DNA of 11,308 nucleotides from Pontiella desulfatans (GCA_029287275.1 JARFRL010000282.1:1-11308); one strand, 5' to 3'; numbered from the stretch's first letter, positions 1 through 5,762 are shown. Translations and numbers: made by a program. The notes: generated by a model not told the origin, from the sequence alone.

Positions 1-109
1 GTCCTACTTTTGGCAAACATGATTTCAATATTACCTTATCTCCCGCTTAAACTCCCTTAACTTAGTGCCATTCGGTTTAGTCCCATTAATGCCTAAATGT
101 TTTTGAGAT

Positions 110-118
110 TGGTATAAT
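110..118 (+). promoter_or_regulatory. Extended -10 promoter, no gene downstream
   Basis: TGGTATAAT is a perfect TATAAT hexamer (113-118) preceded by the TG-N extension of extended -10 promoters. It lies in an AT-rich stretch. No good -35 box is present at 16-18 nt, which extended -10 promoters can tolerate. Transcription would start near 125 and run rightwards into a region with no convincing coding sequence, ending at or before the hairpin at 304-333. It may drive a small RNA or a very short peptide, or be a remnant. The motif is clear; the function is inferred. Confidence 0.45.
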
Positions 119-261
119 TCAGAGCATCCAAGCCTTTGGAAGCGGGAGGGGTGAGTGGCAACGAATGTATGGAAAGCAACGAATATTAGGGTCGGATGGA
201 TTGGTTGCTGGAATATGGAGAATTCCTGGCTACACGTTCGCGGAAAACCTCGCGGAGTTTA

Positions 262-301
262 ACCGACAGACTTTCGACCTTGGACGTTTCGACTTTCGAC
301 C
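262..301 (-). repeat. Degenerate tandem GTCGAAA-type repeat
   Basis: On the minus strand the segment reads as consecutive 7-8 nt units of the form GGTCGAAA, GTCGAAAC, GTCCAAG, GTCGAAA. The plus-strand core GACGTTTCGACTTTCGACC (283-301) recurs almost exactly, with one T shifted, at the batB/batC junction (11047-11065) in the same orientation. It abuts the tpx terminator. It looks like a dispersed short intergenic repeat family; its origin and function are unknown to me. Confidence 0.55.
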
Positions 302-333
302 AAAAAGGGCCGCGCGGTTTGGCGCGGCCCTTT
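302..333 (-). terminator. Rho-independent terminator of tpx
   Basis: A perfect 12-bp inverted repeat (304-315 and 322-333, stem with GGGCCGCGC, 6-nt loop) is followed on the minus strand by a run of five T (302-306 on the plus strand are A). It lies about 80 nt after the tpx stop. Read from the plus strand only three T follow, so it may also weakly stop rightward transcription from the promoter at 110-118. Confidence 0.75.
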
Positions 334-347
334 CCGTCTGAAAAGGT

Positions 348-382
348 GAACGGGCCGCCAAGGGGGAGGAGGCGACCCGTTC
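348..382 (-). other. Hairpin in the tpx 3' untranslated region
   Basis: GAACGGG (348-354) pairs with CCCGTTC (376-382). After one mismatch (355/375), CGCC (356-359) pairs with GGCG (371-374), leaving an 11-nt purine-rich loop. It lies 30 nt past the tpx stop codon and has no T tract, so it is not a typical terminator by itself. It may protect the mRNA 3' end or act together with the terminator at 302-333. Confidence 0.45.
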
Positions 383-411
383 TGTGGGGTGTTGCTAGGG
401 GAAGTGGGTTA

Positions 412-909
412 TTAAAGCGCCGCGAGCGCGGCCTCATAGTTGGGTTCCTCGGTGGTTTCGGCCACCTGTTCGGTGTAGACGACCTTGCCGGCTTCGTCGA
501 TCACGACGACGGAGCGGGAAAGCAGCCCCGCGAGGGGGCCGTCCGCGAAGGTTACGCCATAGCCACTGCCGAATTCCGGATTGCGGAACACGGAAACCGG
601 CACGACGTCTTCGAGTCCTTCGGCGCCGCAGAAGCGGCCCAGCGCGAAGGGGAGGTCGACGGATACGCACAGCACGACCGTGTTGTCCAACGCGCCGGCT
701 TCTTTGTTGAAGCGATGCGTGGACGCGGCGCAAACGCCGGTGTCGATGCTGGGGAAAATGTTGAGGACGACCTTCTTGCCGGCGAGCTCGGAGAGGGCGC
801 ATTCGGAAAGATCGGTTTTGACCGCGGAGAACGCGGGGGCGTCGCTGCCGACCGCGGGAAGGTCGCCAACCGTGTTGAAGGGGTTTCCTTTGAGTGTTAC
901 TGAAGCCAT
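412..909 (-). CDS. tpx: Thiol peroxidase Tpx (atypical 2-Cys peroxiredoxin)
   Basis: 165-residue peroxiredoxin that reduces hydrogen peroxide and organic peroxides using thioredoxin. The peroxidatic cysteine is C60 in the motif PSIDTGVCAAST, and the resolving cysteine is C94 in DLPFALGRFCGAEGL. Both motifs and their spacing match the Tpx family (compare E. coli Tpx), as does the N-terminal VTLKGNP segment, and the length is normal. The start at 909 was chosen because AAGGA stands 6 nt upstream of it; an in-frame ATG at 933 lacks such a site and would add eight residues not typical of the family. No signal peptide is seen, so it is probably cytoplasmic or, as in some species, periplasmic-independent. 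The gene has its own candidate promoter (943-970) and terminators on both sides, so it is probably monocistronic. Confidence 0.96.
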   Translation of the reverse strand: MASVTLKGNPFNTVGDLPAVGSDAPAFSAVKTDLSECALSELAGKKVVLNIFPSIDTGVCAASTHRFNKEAGALDNTVVLCVSVDLPFALGRFCGAEGLEDVVPVSVFRNPEFGSGYGVTFADGPLAGLLSRSVVVIDEAGKVVYTEQVAETTEEPNYEAALAAL

Positions 910-942
910 CTGATTTCCTTTTTTCGTTACCAACTGCCACTG

Positions 943-970
943 AATGTAGTCATCTCCGCGGATTTAACAA
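943..970 (-). promoter_or_regulatory. Candidate tpx promoter
   Basis: On the minus strand TTGTTA (965-970) and TACATT (943-948) are separated by 16 nt. Each matches the sigma-70 consensus at four of six positions. Transcription would start about 25-30 nt upstream of the tpx start codon. A terminator lies just upstream (993-1027), so tpx needs its own promoter, which supports the call. Confidence 0.4.
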
Positions 971-986
971 GTACAAAATTCGTACT
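970..986. promoter_or_regulatory. Operator-like inverted repeat upstream of tpx
   Basis: AGTAC (970-974) and GTACT (982-986) form an inverted repeat with a 7-nt AT-rich spacer. It abuts the proposed -35 box of tpx. Position and symmetry suit a dimeric regulator, but the arms are short and I cannot assign it to a known regulator. Confidence 0.3.
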
Positions 987-992
987 ATATTC

Positions 993-1027
993 AAAAAGGC
1001 CGTTTTTACTGGGGAAACGGGCTTTTT
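993..1027 (-). terminator. Bidirectional terminator between tpx and the small membrane protein gene
   Basis: AAAAAGGCCGTTT (993-1005) and AAACGGGCTTTTT (1015-1027) form a 13-bp stem with one mismatch and a 9-nt loop. On the minus strand it starts just after the TAA of the 1030-1410 gene and ends in five T, so it stops that transcript before tpx. On the plus strand it ends in nine T. Confidence 0.75.
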
Positions 1028-1029
1028 TT

Positions 1030-1410
1030 TTACGCGAAAAAATCCAGCACGAGCGCGATGAGACTCAGGACGCAGATGAACGCGTAGTTGAAAAGTTCCT
1101 TGGATCGGACGATGGACCGGAGGATGTAGATGGTTCCTTCGCGGGTGGTTTCGTCCAGGCCGTCGGCCGCGCGGATTTTTTCGATGAGATCGTGGTTGGT
1201 GACGATTCGCCTGCGGCGGCGCCCGATGATGTAGCGATAGGTGAAGAACACGAAGTAACTCGCCATGGCGAAGCGCCACACCCAGACCGCGGCGGCGGGG
1301 TTGGCGCGGTTGAGCAGCATCAGCGAGCGGACGGCGATGCCGGCGCTGAGTCCAATCCATAGAAACAGGTTGATCAGCCATTTCGGCAACACGGCGAATT
1401 CTTTATTCAT
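1030..1410 (-). CDS. Small three-helix membrane protein, function unknown
   Basis: 126 residues, not recognised. Three hydrophobic segments are visible: about 11-33, 41-62 and 106-125, the last running to the C-terminus. Directly after helix 2 is a run of five arginines (64-68), which by the positive-inside rule puts the loop 63-105 in the cytoplasm and the N-terminus there as well. That loop is charged and probably helical (DLIEKIRAADGLDETTREGT). The start at 1410 was chosen because AGAGGTG lies 5 nt upstream; upstream in-frame starts would add a poor N-terminus. The gene diverges from the lipoprotein gene at 1573 and is followed by a terminator, so it is transcribed alone. A real gene is well supported by the ribosome binding site, membrane topology and terminator; no function can be given. 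Confidence 0.8.
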   Translation of the reverse strand: MNKEFAVLPKWLINLFLWIGLSAGIAVRSLMLLNRANPAAAVWVWRFAMASYFVFFTYRYIIGRRRRRIVTNHDLIEKIRAADGLDETTREGTIYILRSIVRSKELFNYAFICVLSLIALVLDFFA

Positions 1411-1496
1411 TGGCACCTCTTGAAAAAATTTCGGACACCGTAACGGTTCGCCCGCGAAAAGCAATCGCGGGAAGACTCCGCGCGCGATATTAGGGG

Positions 1497-1525
1497 TTGA
1501 CCCGTCGCGGTCGAGGTCCTAGCCT
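1497..1525 (+). promoter_or_regulatory. Candidate promoter of the lipoprotein gene
   Basis: TTGACC (1497-1502, five of six matches to the -35 consensus) is followed after 17 nt by TAGCCT (1520-1525, three of six). The start site would lie near 1532, giving a leader of about 40 nt to the ATG at 1573. The -10 box is weak. Confidence 0.4.
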
Positions 1526-1572
1526 TTCGTTCGTCAAAGAGGACGAGAAGCGATAAATCAGGAGATTCAAAA

Positions 1573-2130
1573 ATGAAGACGATCCAATACGTCACGCTAG
1601 GCGCGCTCGCCGTGGTTTTATCCGGTTGCGTCACGACTTCGAAGGTTGAGGAGATGATCGCCGCGTCGCAACAGGATCAATCCTCCAGAGTGGACTCGCA
1701 CGAAGCGTCCATCGACGTGCTGAAACAGTCCGCCGTCGCCGGGTTGGAAAAGAGCAAGGAAAACGCGGTGACGATCGAAACGTTGAAGGCTCAGCTGGCG
1801 GACCTTCAGAATCAGGTTAAAATCAACAAGGGCTACGCGGAGGCCTCGAAGGTCATGAGCGCCGCGAACACGGTGAAGGTCGCCGAACTGGACGAGACGT
1901 TGAACGCCAATAGCGCGGCCGACGAGGAAACCAAGCGACTGCTCTCGGAAAGCGACAAGCTTTATGAAGGCGTGATGATGGCGCATTATCAGATGATCGC
2001 CGACAGCGCCACCGCCGCGATCGAGTCGTTGAAGGCGGGCGGTCCCGACGCGCCGGTCGCGATCGACGCGCCGATCGAAATCGTCGCGCCCGCCACCGAG
2101 CCGACCAACGCGCCGGCTCCGATGGAGTAA
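1573..2130 (+). CDS. Coiled-coil lipoprotein, function unknown
   Basis: 185-residue predicted lipoprotein. A short positive N-terminus and hydrophobic core end in the lipobox VLSGC, with lipidated Cys at position 19. The next residue is Val, not Asp, which in enterobacterial rules favours the outer membrane. The mature part is almost wholly helical, with heptad-like patterns at about 22-80 (SKVEEMIAAS onward) and 95-150, then an Ala/Pro-rich tail (158-185) containing repeated DAP/APA units. The start has AGGAG 8 nt upstream. It stands alone between a candidate promoter (1497-1525) and a strong terminator (2153-2183). The architecture resembles small outer-membrane coiled-coil lipoproteins such as Lpp or YbgF-like helices, but there is no terminal lysine for peptidoglycan linkage and I see no clear family match. 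Confidence 0.85.
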   Translation: MKTIQYVTLGALAVVLSGCVTTSKVEEMIAASQQDQSSRVDSHEASIDVLKQSAVAGLEKSKENAVTIETLKAQLADLQNQVKINKGYAEASKVMSAANTVKVAELDETLNANSAADEETKRLLSESDKLYEGVMMAHYQMIADSATAAIESLKAGGPDAPVAIDAPIEIVAPATEPTNAPAPME

Positions 2131-2152
2131 CGGCTCTCCACGCGTATAATGG

Positions 2153-2183
2153 ACCCGCGCCGCTCACGGGCGCGGGTTTTTTT
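2153..2183 (+). terminator. Rho-independent terminator of the lipoprotein gene
   Basis: ACCCGCGCC (2153-2161) and GGCGCGGGT (2169-2177) form a perfect 9-bp GC-rich stem with a 7-nt loop, followed by seven T in all (2177-2183). It lies 22 nt after the stop codon. Confidence 0.92.
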
Positions 2184-2216
2184 GTTTACGAGCCGCGAAC
2201 GGCCGCGGTTTCTGTC

Positions 2217-2245
2217 TTGAAGGCGACGGTGGGCGGCTTTACTTT
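2217..2245 (+). promoter_or_regulatory. Candidate promoter of hisB-tauE
   Basis: TTGAAG (2217-2222) and TACTTT (2240-2245) are 17 nt apart, downstream of the lipoprotein terminator and 23 nt before the hisB start. The hexamers match the consensus only partly (four and three of six). Confidence 0.3.
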
Positions 2246-2268
2246 ATCGCGAACCCAAAGGATCGAAC

Positions 2269-2877
2269 ATGGAACAATCCCGGACCTCTCACATCGAACG
2301 GAACACGAAGGAGACCCAGATCGACCTGACGTTGAACATCGACGGGCAGGCGAACTACGCGATCTCCACCGGCGTGCCGTTCTTCGACCACATGCTCGAC
2401 CTGTTCGCGAAACACGCCTTGCTGGATCTGGAAATCAAAGCGACCGGCGACATCGACGTCGATTATCATCACTTGGTGGAAGACGTGGGCATCGTGCTGG
2501 GCGAGGCGTTCAACGAAGCGCTGGGCGATCGCAAAGGCATCAACCGCTACGGCTTTTGGGTGCTGCCGATGGACGAGGCGCAGGCGCAAGCCGACGTCTG
2601 CCTTGATCTGGGAGGCCGTCCGTTCTTCGTGTACAAGCTGGAGCACGAGCAGAAGTACATCCGCGATTTCGACGTGACGATCATCAAGCATTTCTGGCGG
2701 TCGTTCTGCGACTCCGCGAAAATGAACCTGCACATCGAGCTGAAGTTCGGCGAGGATCTGCACCATTGCGTCGAGGCGGTCTTCAAGGCGACGGCGCGCG
2801 CGCTGCGCGTCGCGTGCGATTCCGATCCGCGGGCGCTGGATCTGATTCCTTCCAGCAAGGGCCGCATCGGCGCGTAG
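2269..2877 (+). CDS. hisB: Imidazoleglycerol-phosphate dehydratase HisB
   Basis: 202-residue monofunctional enzyme of histidine biosynthesis; it dehydrates imidazoleglycerol phosphate to imidazoleacetol phosphate in the cytoplasm, using manganese. The duplicated family motifs are all present: GVPFFDHMLD near 35-44, the metal-binding DYHHLVED at 65-72, MDEA at 101-104, DLGGRPFF at 113-120, and a second HHCVEAVFKATARAL block near 165-180. The end SSKGRIGA is also typical. Length fits the dehydratase alone; the phosphatase domain found in the bifunctional enterobacterial form is absent. AAAGGA stands 6 nt before the ATG. The next gene, a TauE-type permease, begins 3 nt after the stop, so the two are cotranscribed, although no metabolic link is evident. 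Other his genes are absent here except hisH, 2.3 kb away in a separate unit. Confidence 0.97.
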   Translation: MEQSRTSHIERNTKETQIDLTLNIDGQANYAISTGVPFFDHMLDLFAKHALLDLEIKATGDIDVDYHHLVEDVGIVLGEAFNEALGDRKGINRYGFWVLPMDEAQAQADVCLDLGGRPFFVYKLEHEQKYIRDFDVTIIKHFWRSFCDSAKMNLHIELKFGEDLHHCVEAVFKATARALRVACDSDPRALDLIPSSKGRIGA

Positions 2878-2880
2878 AGC

Positions 2881-3669
2881 ATGGAGTTTCTCGCCGCGTA
2901 CGACTTTCTTGATCTGTTCTGGATCGGGCTGAGTCTTTTTCTCATCGGCATGAGCAAGGGCGGGTTTCCCGTTGGCGCGATCGCGTTGCCGATTCTGATT
3001 CTAGTCTGGCCCTCGCAAGCGAGCGCCGCGCGGGCCGCGGTGGGCTTCATGCTGCCGATGCTGTGTCTGATGGACCTCGTCGCGCTCTGTTTTTATTGGC
3101 GGAAGGTGCTGTGGGGCCGGCTGGTTTATCTCATGCCCGCGACGCTGCTGGGCGTCGCGGTGGCGAGCTACCTGTTCGTTTCGGACTCCGCCCTGATTTC
3201 CGTTTCCGACAACGCGCTTAAAATTCTGATTGGCTTGCTGGGCATCGTGTTCGTGGCGTATTTCGCCGCGAAGAAGTGGATTCTGCGGCACATTCACGCG
3301 TCGCACCCCACCTGGGGAAAAGGCGCCGTGTTTGGTTTCGCGGCGGGCGTGACCTCCACGCTCGCGCACGCGGCCGGCCCCGTGATGCAGATGTATCTGC
3401 TGCCCCAGCAACTAGAGAAGAAAAACTTCGCGGGCACGAGTTGCGCGTTTTTCTGGATGCTCAACCTGATTAAACTGATTCCGTTCGCGATGCTGGGTCG
3501 GATTCAGCCCGACAATCTGAAGCTCGGCGCGGTGTTGCTGCCGGTGATTCCGCTTGGCGTCGCGCTGGGGTGGTGGCTGACCCATAAGACGGAACAGAAG
3601 CACTACACGATGCTGATCTACGCGGTGCTGCTGATCACGTCCGTCACCCTGATTCTCAAAGCGTTCTAA
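2881..3669 (+). CDS. TauE/SafE (DUF81) family membrane permease
   Basis: 262-residue polytopic inner-membrane protein with about eight hydrophobic helices. It carries the two family signatures: an N-terminal GMSKGGFPVGA (23-33) and its internal-repeat counterpart AGVTSTLAHAAGPVMQMYLLP (155-175, shown here in part). TauE/SafE members are anion exporters or importers implicated in sulfite, sulfoacetate and other organosulfur or organic anion transport; the substrate cannot be read from sequence. The start follows the hisB stop after AGC and has no clear Shine-Dalgarno, so translation probably depends on coupling to hisB. The stop codon is 1 nt from the stop of the convergent gene 3671-4630, and no terminator separates them. 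Cotranscription with hisB may be incidental. Confidence 0.9.
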   Translation: MEFLAAYDFLDLFWIGLSLFLIGMSKGGFPVGAIALPILILVWPSQASAARAAVGFMLPMLCLMDLVALCFYWRKVLWGRLVYLMPATLLGVAVASYLFVSDSALISVSDNALKILIGLLGIVFVAYFAAKKWILRHIHASHPTWGKGAVFGFAAGVTSTLAHAAGPVMQMYLLPQQLEKKNFAGTSCAFFWMLNLIKLIPFAMLGRIQPDNLKLGAVLLPVIPLGVALGWWLTHKTEQKHYTMLIYAVLLITSVTLILKAF

Positions 3670-3670
3670 T

Positions 3671-4630
3671 CTATTCCCCGCCGCGCAGAAGTTGCCCGGC
3701 CATCTCGAACTGGGCCATCTGCATGTCGGTCGTGGCCTGGATGCTCGCCTTGAACGCCTCGAATTGCTCGGGCGTGAGCAGGCTCATCGCCTTCTCGAAG
3801 ATCGATTCGTTGAGCCGCGCGACGTCCTCGGAATGCTTGCGCATGTTCTCGCGGCTGAAGCGCTCCGCGCTGATGTCGGCGCTCTCCTGATCATGAAGAT
3901 CGGTGGACCAGTCGAACGCGGTTTTCTCGTCTTGCATCATGCCCAGCAGGGCGCGGTATTCCACGTCGGTCAACGGTTGATCGGCCGCGGCGAGCGTTTG
4001 ATCCATCTGCGAGAGGGCCATGCGTTCGCCGATGGTTTTTTCGTAGAACTCGAACTCCTCGTAGTCTCGTTCGCTGTTGAGGAACGCTTTCATTTGCTCC
4101 TTCATGTCGTCGTCGATCTCTCCCAGATGATCGGCCGCGGCCTGTTTTTCCTCGTCGCTCATCGCGCCGGACATCAGTTTCATGCCGAAATCAACCTGTT
4201 CCATCTGACGGTACATCAGCAAATCCATGAAATGGTTCGTCTCGTCCGGGCTGAGGTTGAGATATTCGATCATGTCGGCGTAGAGCGCGCCGATGGTGCC
4301 GCGCTGGCTGGCCTCGATTATTTTGTTCATGGTCGGGTTGTCGCGCATCTTCGCCATGGAGTTCATGACGCGTTGATGATTTTCGAGCGTGTTCTCGACG
4401 ACCGCCGCGTCGACCTCGTTGGTTGGTGCTTCCGCTTCGGCCGCGGCGACCGGAGCGTTCACTTCCTCGATCGGTGGAGGGATGACTTCAGCGCCTGCTT
4501 TTTCCGTCCATGCGATTTCGAAGGCTGCTCGCTCCGCCTTCAACGCGGCGTTTTCCCGTTTCTCGGAAATCAGCGAAACCGCGAGCGCGGCGCAGATGAG
4601 GGCCAATAGAATGGCCGGTAGTTGTTTCAT
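3671..4630 (-). CDS. Exported or membrane-anchored helical protein, function unknown
   Basis: 319 residues, not recognised. Residues 4-22 are hydrophobic (LPAILLALICAALAV) and act as a signal peptide or signal anchor; a short charged coiled coil follows (22-45), then a Pro/Ala/Glu-rich linker (46-76). The rest (77-319) is acidic, methionine-rich and almost all helix. Three segments have the form Leu-(Ser/Thr)-x-x-(Glu/Gln): LSPDE at 126-130, LTDVE at 220-224 and LTPEQ at 285-289. These recall the LTxxQ motifs of the Spy/CpxP family of periplasmic chaperones, though overall similarity cannot be claimed. The start at 4630 has GGGGGA 5 nt upstream; an earlier in-frame start at 4690 would add a polar stretch ahead of the signal. 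It follows the cysteine-rich miniprotein on the same strand and ends 1 nt from the convergent permease gene. Confidence 0.8.
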   Translation of the reverse strand: MKQLPAILLALICAALAVSLISEKRENAALKAERAAFEIAWTEKAGAEVIPPPIEEVNAPVAAAEAEAPTNEVDAAVVENTLENHQRVMNSMAKMRDNPTMNKIIEASQRGTIGALYADMIEYLNLSPDETNHFMDLLMYRQMEQVDFGMKLMSGAMSDEEKQAAADHLGEIDDDMKEQMKAFLNSERDYEEFEFYEKTIGERMALSQMDQTLAAADQPLTDVEYRALLGMMQDEKTAFDWSTDLHDQESADISAERFSRENMRKHSEDVARLNESIFEKAMSLLTPEQFEAFKASIQATTDMQMAQFEMAGQLLRGGE

Positions 4631-4670
4631 GAATTTCCCCCGTTGTTGCGTTCGAGAGCTGGTATAGCGC

Positions 4671-4693
4671 GTAATGGCGAGAACGGCCATTAC
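4671..4693. repeat. Perfect 8-bp inverted repeat upstream of the exported helical protein
   Basis: GTAATGGC (4671-4678) and GCCATTAC (4686-4693) are perfect inverted arms around a 7-nt loop. The repeat lies between the miniprotein gene and the 3671-4630 gene, 40 nt before the latter's start. There is no T run on either strand, so it is not a typical terminator. A TATACC box lies 2-7 nt past it on the minus strand, so it could be an operator or an mRNA hairpin. Confidence 0.45.
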
Positions 4694-4727
4694 AACTTCG
4701 CGCGCGTGTCGAGACGGCGGAGTGGTT

Positions 4728-4964
4728 TTAGAGGCGGTGCTGTTTATGTATTTCCTGCCGCACGGGACAAACGCACAAATGCTTGCTGCCGAAGCCGCAC
4801 TGATAGTCGCAGCCCATTGGATGACGCTTGTCCGTGAAGAAAACCGTGCCGTTCACCGTATCGCTGATTTCGCAGCAGGGTTTGCCGCCGCCCTGCTGGC
4901 AAATCTGGCCGCGCGCGCATTCGGTCGCCAGTTTCAGAATATCCTTATTCACGTTCAGCTTCAT
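4728..4964 (-). CDS. Cysteine-rich miniprotein, function unknown
   Basis: 78 residues with eight cysteines (C16, C22, C30, C31, C52, C56, C64, C66), including the pairs CC and CVC and the segment CDYQCGFGSKHLCVCPVR. There is no signal peptide or membrane helix. The arrangement suggests binding of zinc or an iron-sulfur cluster, or disulfide bonding, in a small cytoplasmic protein; the C-terminal part adds His63-less but basic residues and two histidines (H73, H76). AAAGGA lies 5 nt upstream of the ATG at 4964, which supports translation, and the cysteine spacing is too orderly for a chance frame. It is transcribed divergently from hisH and lies 97 nt upstream of the exported helical protein on the same strand. 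I do not recognise a named family. No terminator is visible after it, so it may share a transcript with 3671-4630. Confidence 0.75.
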   Translation of the reverse strand: MKLNVNKDILKLATECARGQICQQGGGKPCCEISDTVNGTVFFTDKRHPMGCDYQCGFGSKHLCVCPVRQEIHKQHRL

Positions 4965-5044
4965 CGTGTTCCTTTAAAAAAGACAAGAAAAGTTTAGAGG
5001 CTGTAACAAAAGGACGCCATGAAATTTTTCTAGCGATAATTACT

Positions 5045-5060
5045 AGCGCCGCGCGGCGCT
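5045..5060. promoter_or_regulatory. 16-bp perfect palindrome between the miniprotein gene and hisH
   Basis: AGCGCCGCGCGGCGCT is perfectly self-complementary. It stands in the divergent intergenic region, 81 nt from the hisH start and 80 nt from the miniprotein start. No T run follows on either strand. A direct repeat of CTAGCG (5030-5035 and 5043-5048) overlaps its left arm. It may be a regulator site or a short hairpin in a leader; GC-rich palindromes also occur by chance in such genomes. Confidence 0.35.
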
Positions 5061-5141
5061 TGGGCCGCGATTTGGAGCGTTTTAGAGTTCCCTTGCGCCG
5101 CGGGGTGGATACACTAGCCGACTTTCAACAGGACACGATTC

Positions 5142-5762
5142 ATGATCGGCATTATTGACTACGGAATGGGAAACCTCGGCAGCGTGACCAACGCCTTCCG
5201 GTTTCTGGAGCTCGACGCGAAAATCGTCGCGCGCAAGAACGAGATGGACGACTGCCGCGCGCTGATCTTGCCGGGCGTCGGCGCGTTCGGCGACTGCATG
5301 AGTCATCTGGTCGAGCATGATTTCGTGGATCCCATCAAGGACTGGGTCGCGGCCGGCAAGCCGCTGATGGGGATCTGCCTCGGGCTGCAGGCGCTGTTCG
5401 AAAGCTCGGAGGAATCGCCGGGCGTCGAAGGCTTGGGCATCTTCTCAGGCACGGTCAATAAATTCGATCTGCCGAAAGAGCTCAAGGTGCCGCAAATCGG
5501 CTGGAACCGGATGAAGGAAACGAAGCCGGACTGCCCGATGTTCGCGGGCGTTGACGACGCCGCGTTCTTCTATCTCGTGCATTCCTACTACGTCTGCCCG
5601 GAAGACGCCTCGATCGTCGCGGGCACCACCGAGTACGGAATCGAGTATTGCTCCGCGGCGTGGAAGGACAACGTTTTCGCGACGCAGTTCCACCCCGAGA
5701 AATCGCAGGCGGCCGGCTTGCGCGTGCTGTGCGACTTCTGGAATTGGGCCGAGGCGCGCTAG
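5142..5762 (+). CDS. hisH: Imidazole glycerol phosphate synthase, glutaminase subunit HisH
   Basis: 206-residue class I glutamine amidotransferase. It hydrolyses glutamine and passes ammonia to HisF, which makes imidazoleglycerol phosphate and AICAR in histidine biosynthesis. The N-terminus IGIIDYGMGNLGSV is the family hallmark. The triad is C79 in MGICLGLQ (nucleophile elbow), H184 and E186 in QFHPEKS; the oxyanion-strand motif PGVGAFGD is at 44-51. The PQIGWN segment (117-122) and HSYYV (147-151) are also typical. Length is normal. AGGA lies 8 nt upstream of the ATG. Its partner hisF is not in the window; the next gene on the strand, a sensor kinase, begins 96 nt later. Its product is also the enzyme immediately before HisB in the pathway, yet the two genes are in separate units here. 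Confidence 0.97.
   Translation: MIGIIDYGMGNLGSVTNAFRFLELDAKIVARKNEMDDCRALILPGVGAFGDCMSHLVEHDFVDPIKDWVAAGKPLMGICLGLQALFESSEESPGVEGLGIFSGTVNKFDLPKELKVPQIGWNRMKETKPDCPMFAGVDDAAFFYLVHSYYVCPEDASIVAGTTEYGIEYCSAAWKDNVFATQFHPEKSQAAGLRVLCDFWNWAEAR

Larger units (their letters stand above)
1..411. other. Gene-free region with promoter, repeats and tpx 3' hairpins
   Basis: I find no supportable gene here. Bases 1-130 are clearly AT-richer than the rest of the window. The segment holds an extended -10 box (110-118), two copies of the 9-mer GCAACGAAT (158-166 and 176-184), a patch of degenerate tandem GTCGAAA-type repeats (about 262-301), and two hairpins (302-333 and 348-382) downstream of tpx. A reading frame opening with ATG at 196, preceded by AGGG, runs on the plus strand straight through tpx in antisense, so only its first two dozen codons could be anything, and I cannot support them as a gene. 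Confidence 0.6.

Noticed and set aside
158..184. Pair of GCAACGAAT direct repeats
   Set aside because: Only two 9-bp copies with 9 bp between them; noted as sequence but too little to call iterons, an attachment site or an array.
196..903. Long plus-strand open frame (235 codons) beginning at 196
   Set aside because: It lies almost wholly antisense to tpx, whose catalytic motifs are beyond doubt, and its product is a Gly/Arg/Asp-rich composition typical of GC-rich shadow frames.
1451..1471. CCCGCG/CGCGGG inverted repeat upstream of the small membrane protein gene
   Set aside because: Six-bp GC-only arms around a 9-nt loop are expected by chance in such GC-rich DNA, and no T run follows.
2145..2150. 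TATAAT box after the lipoprotein stop
   Set aside because: No -35 box at a fitting distance, and transcription from it would run at once into the terminator at 2153-2183.
3692..4609. Plus-strand open frame of 305 codons
   Set aside because: Antisense to the exported helical protein, which has a signal sequence and ribosome binding site; the plus frame has neither.
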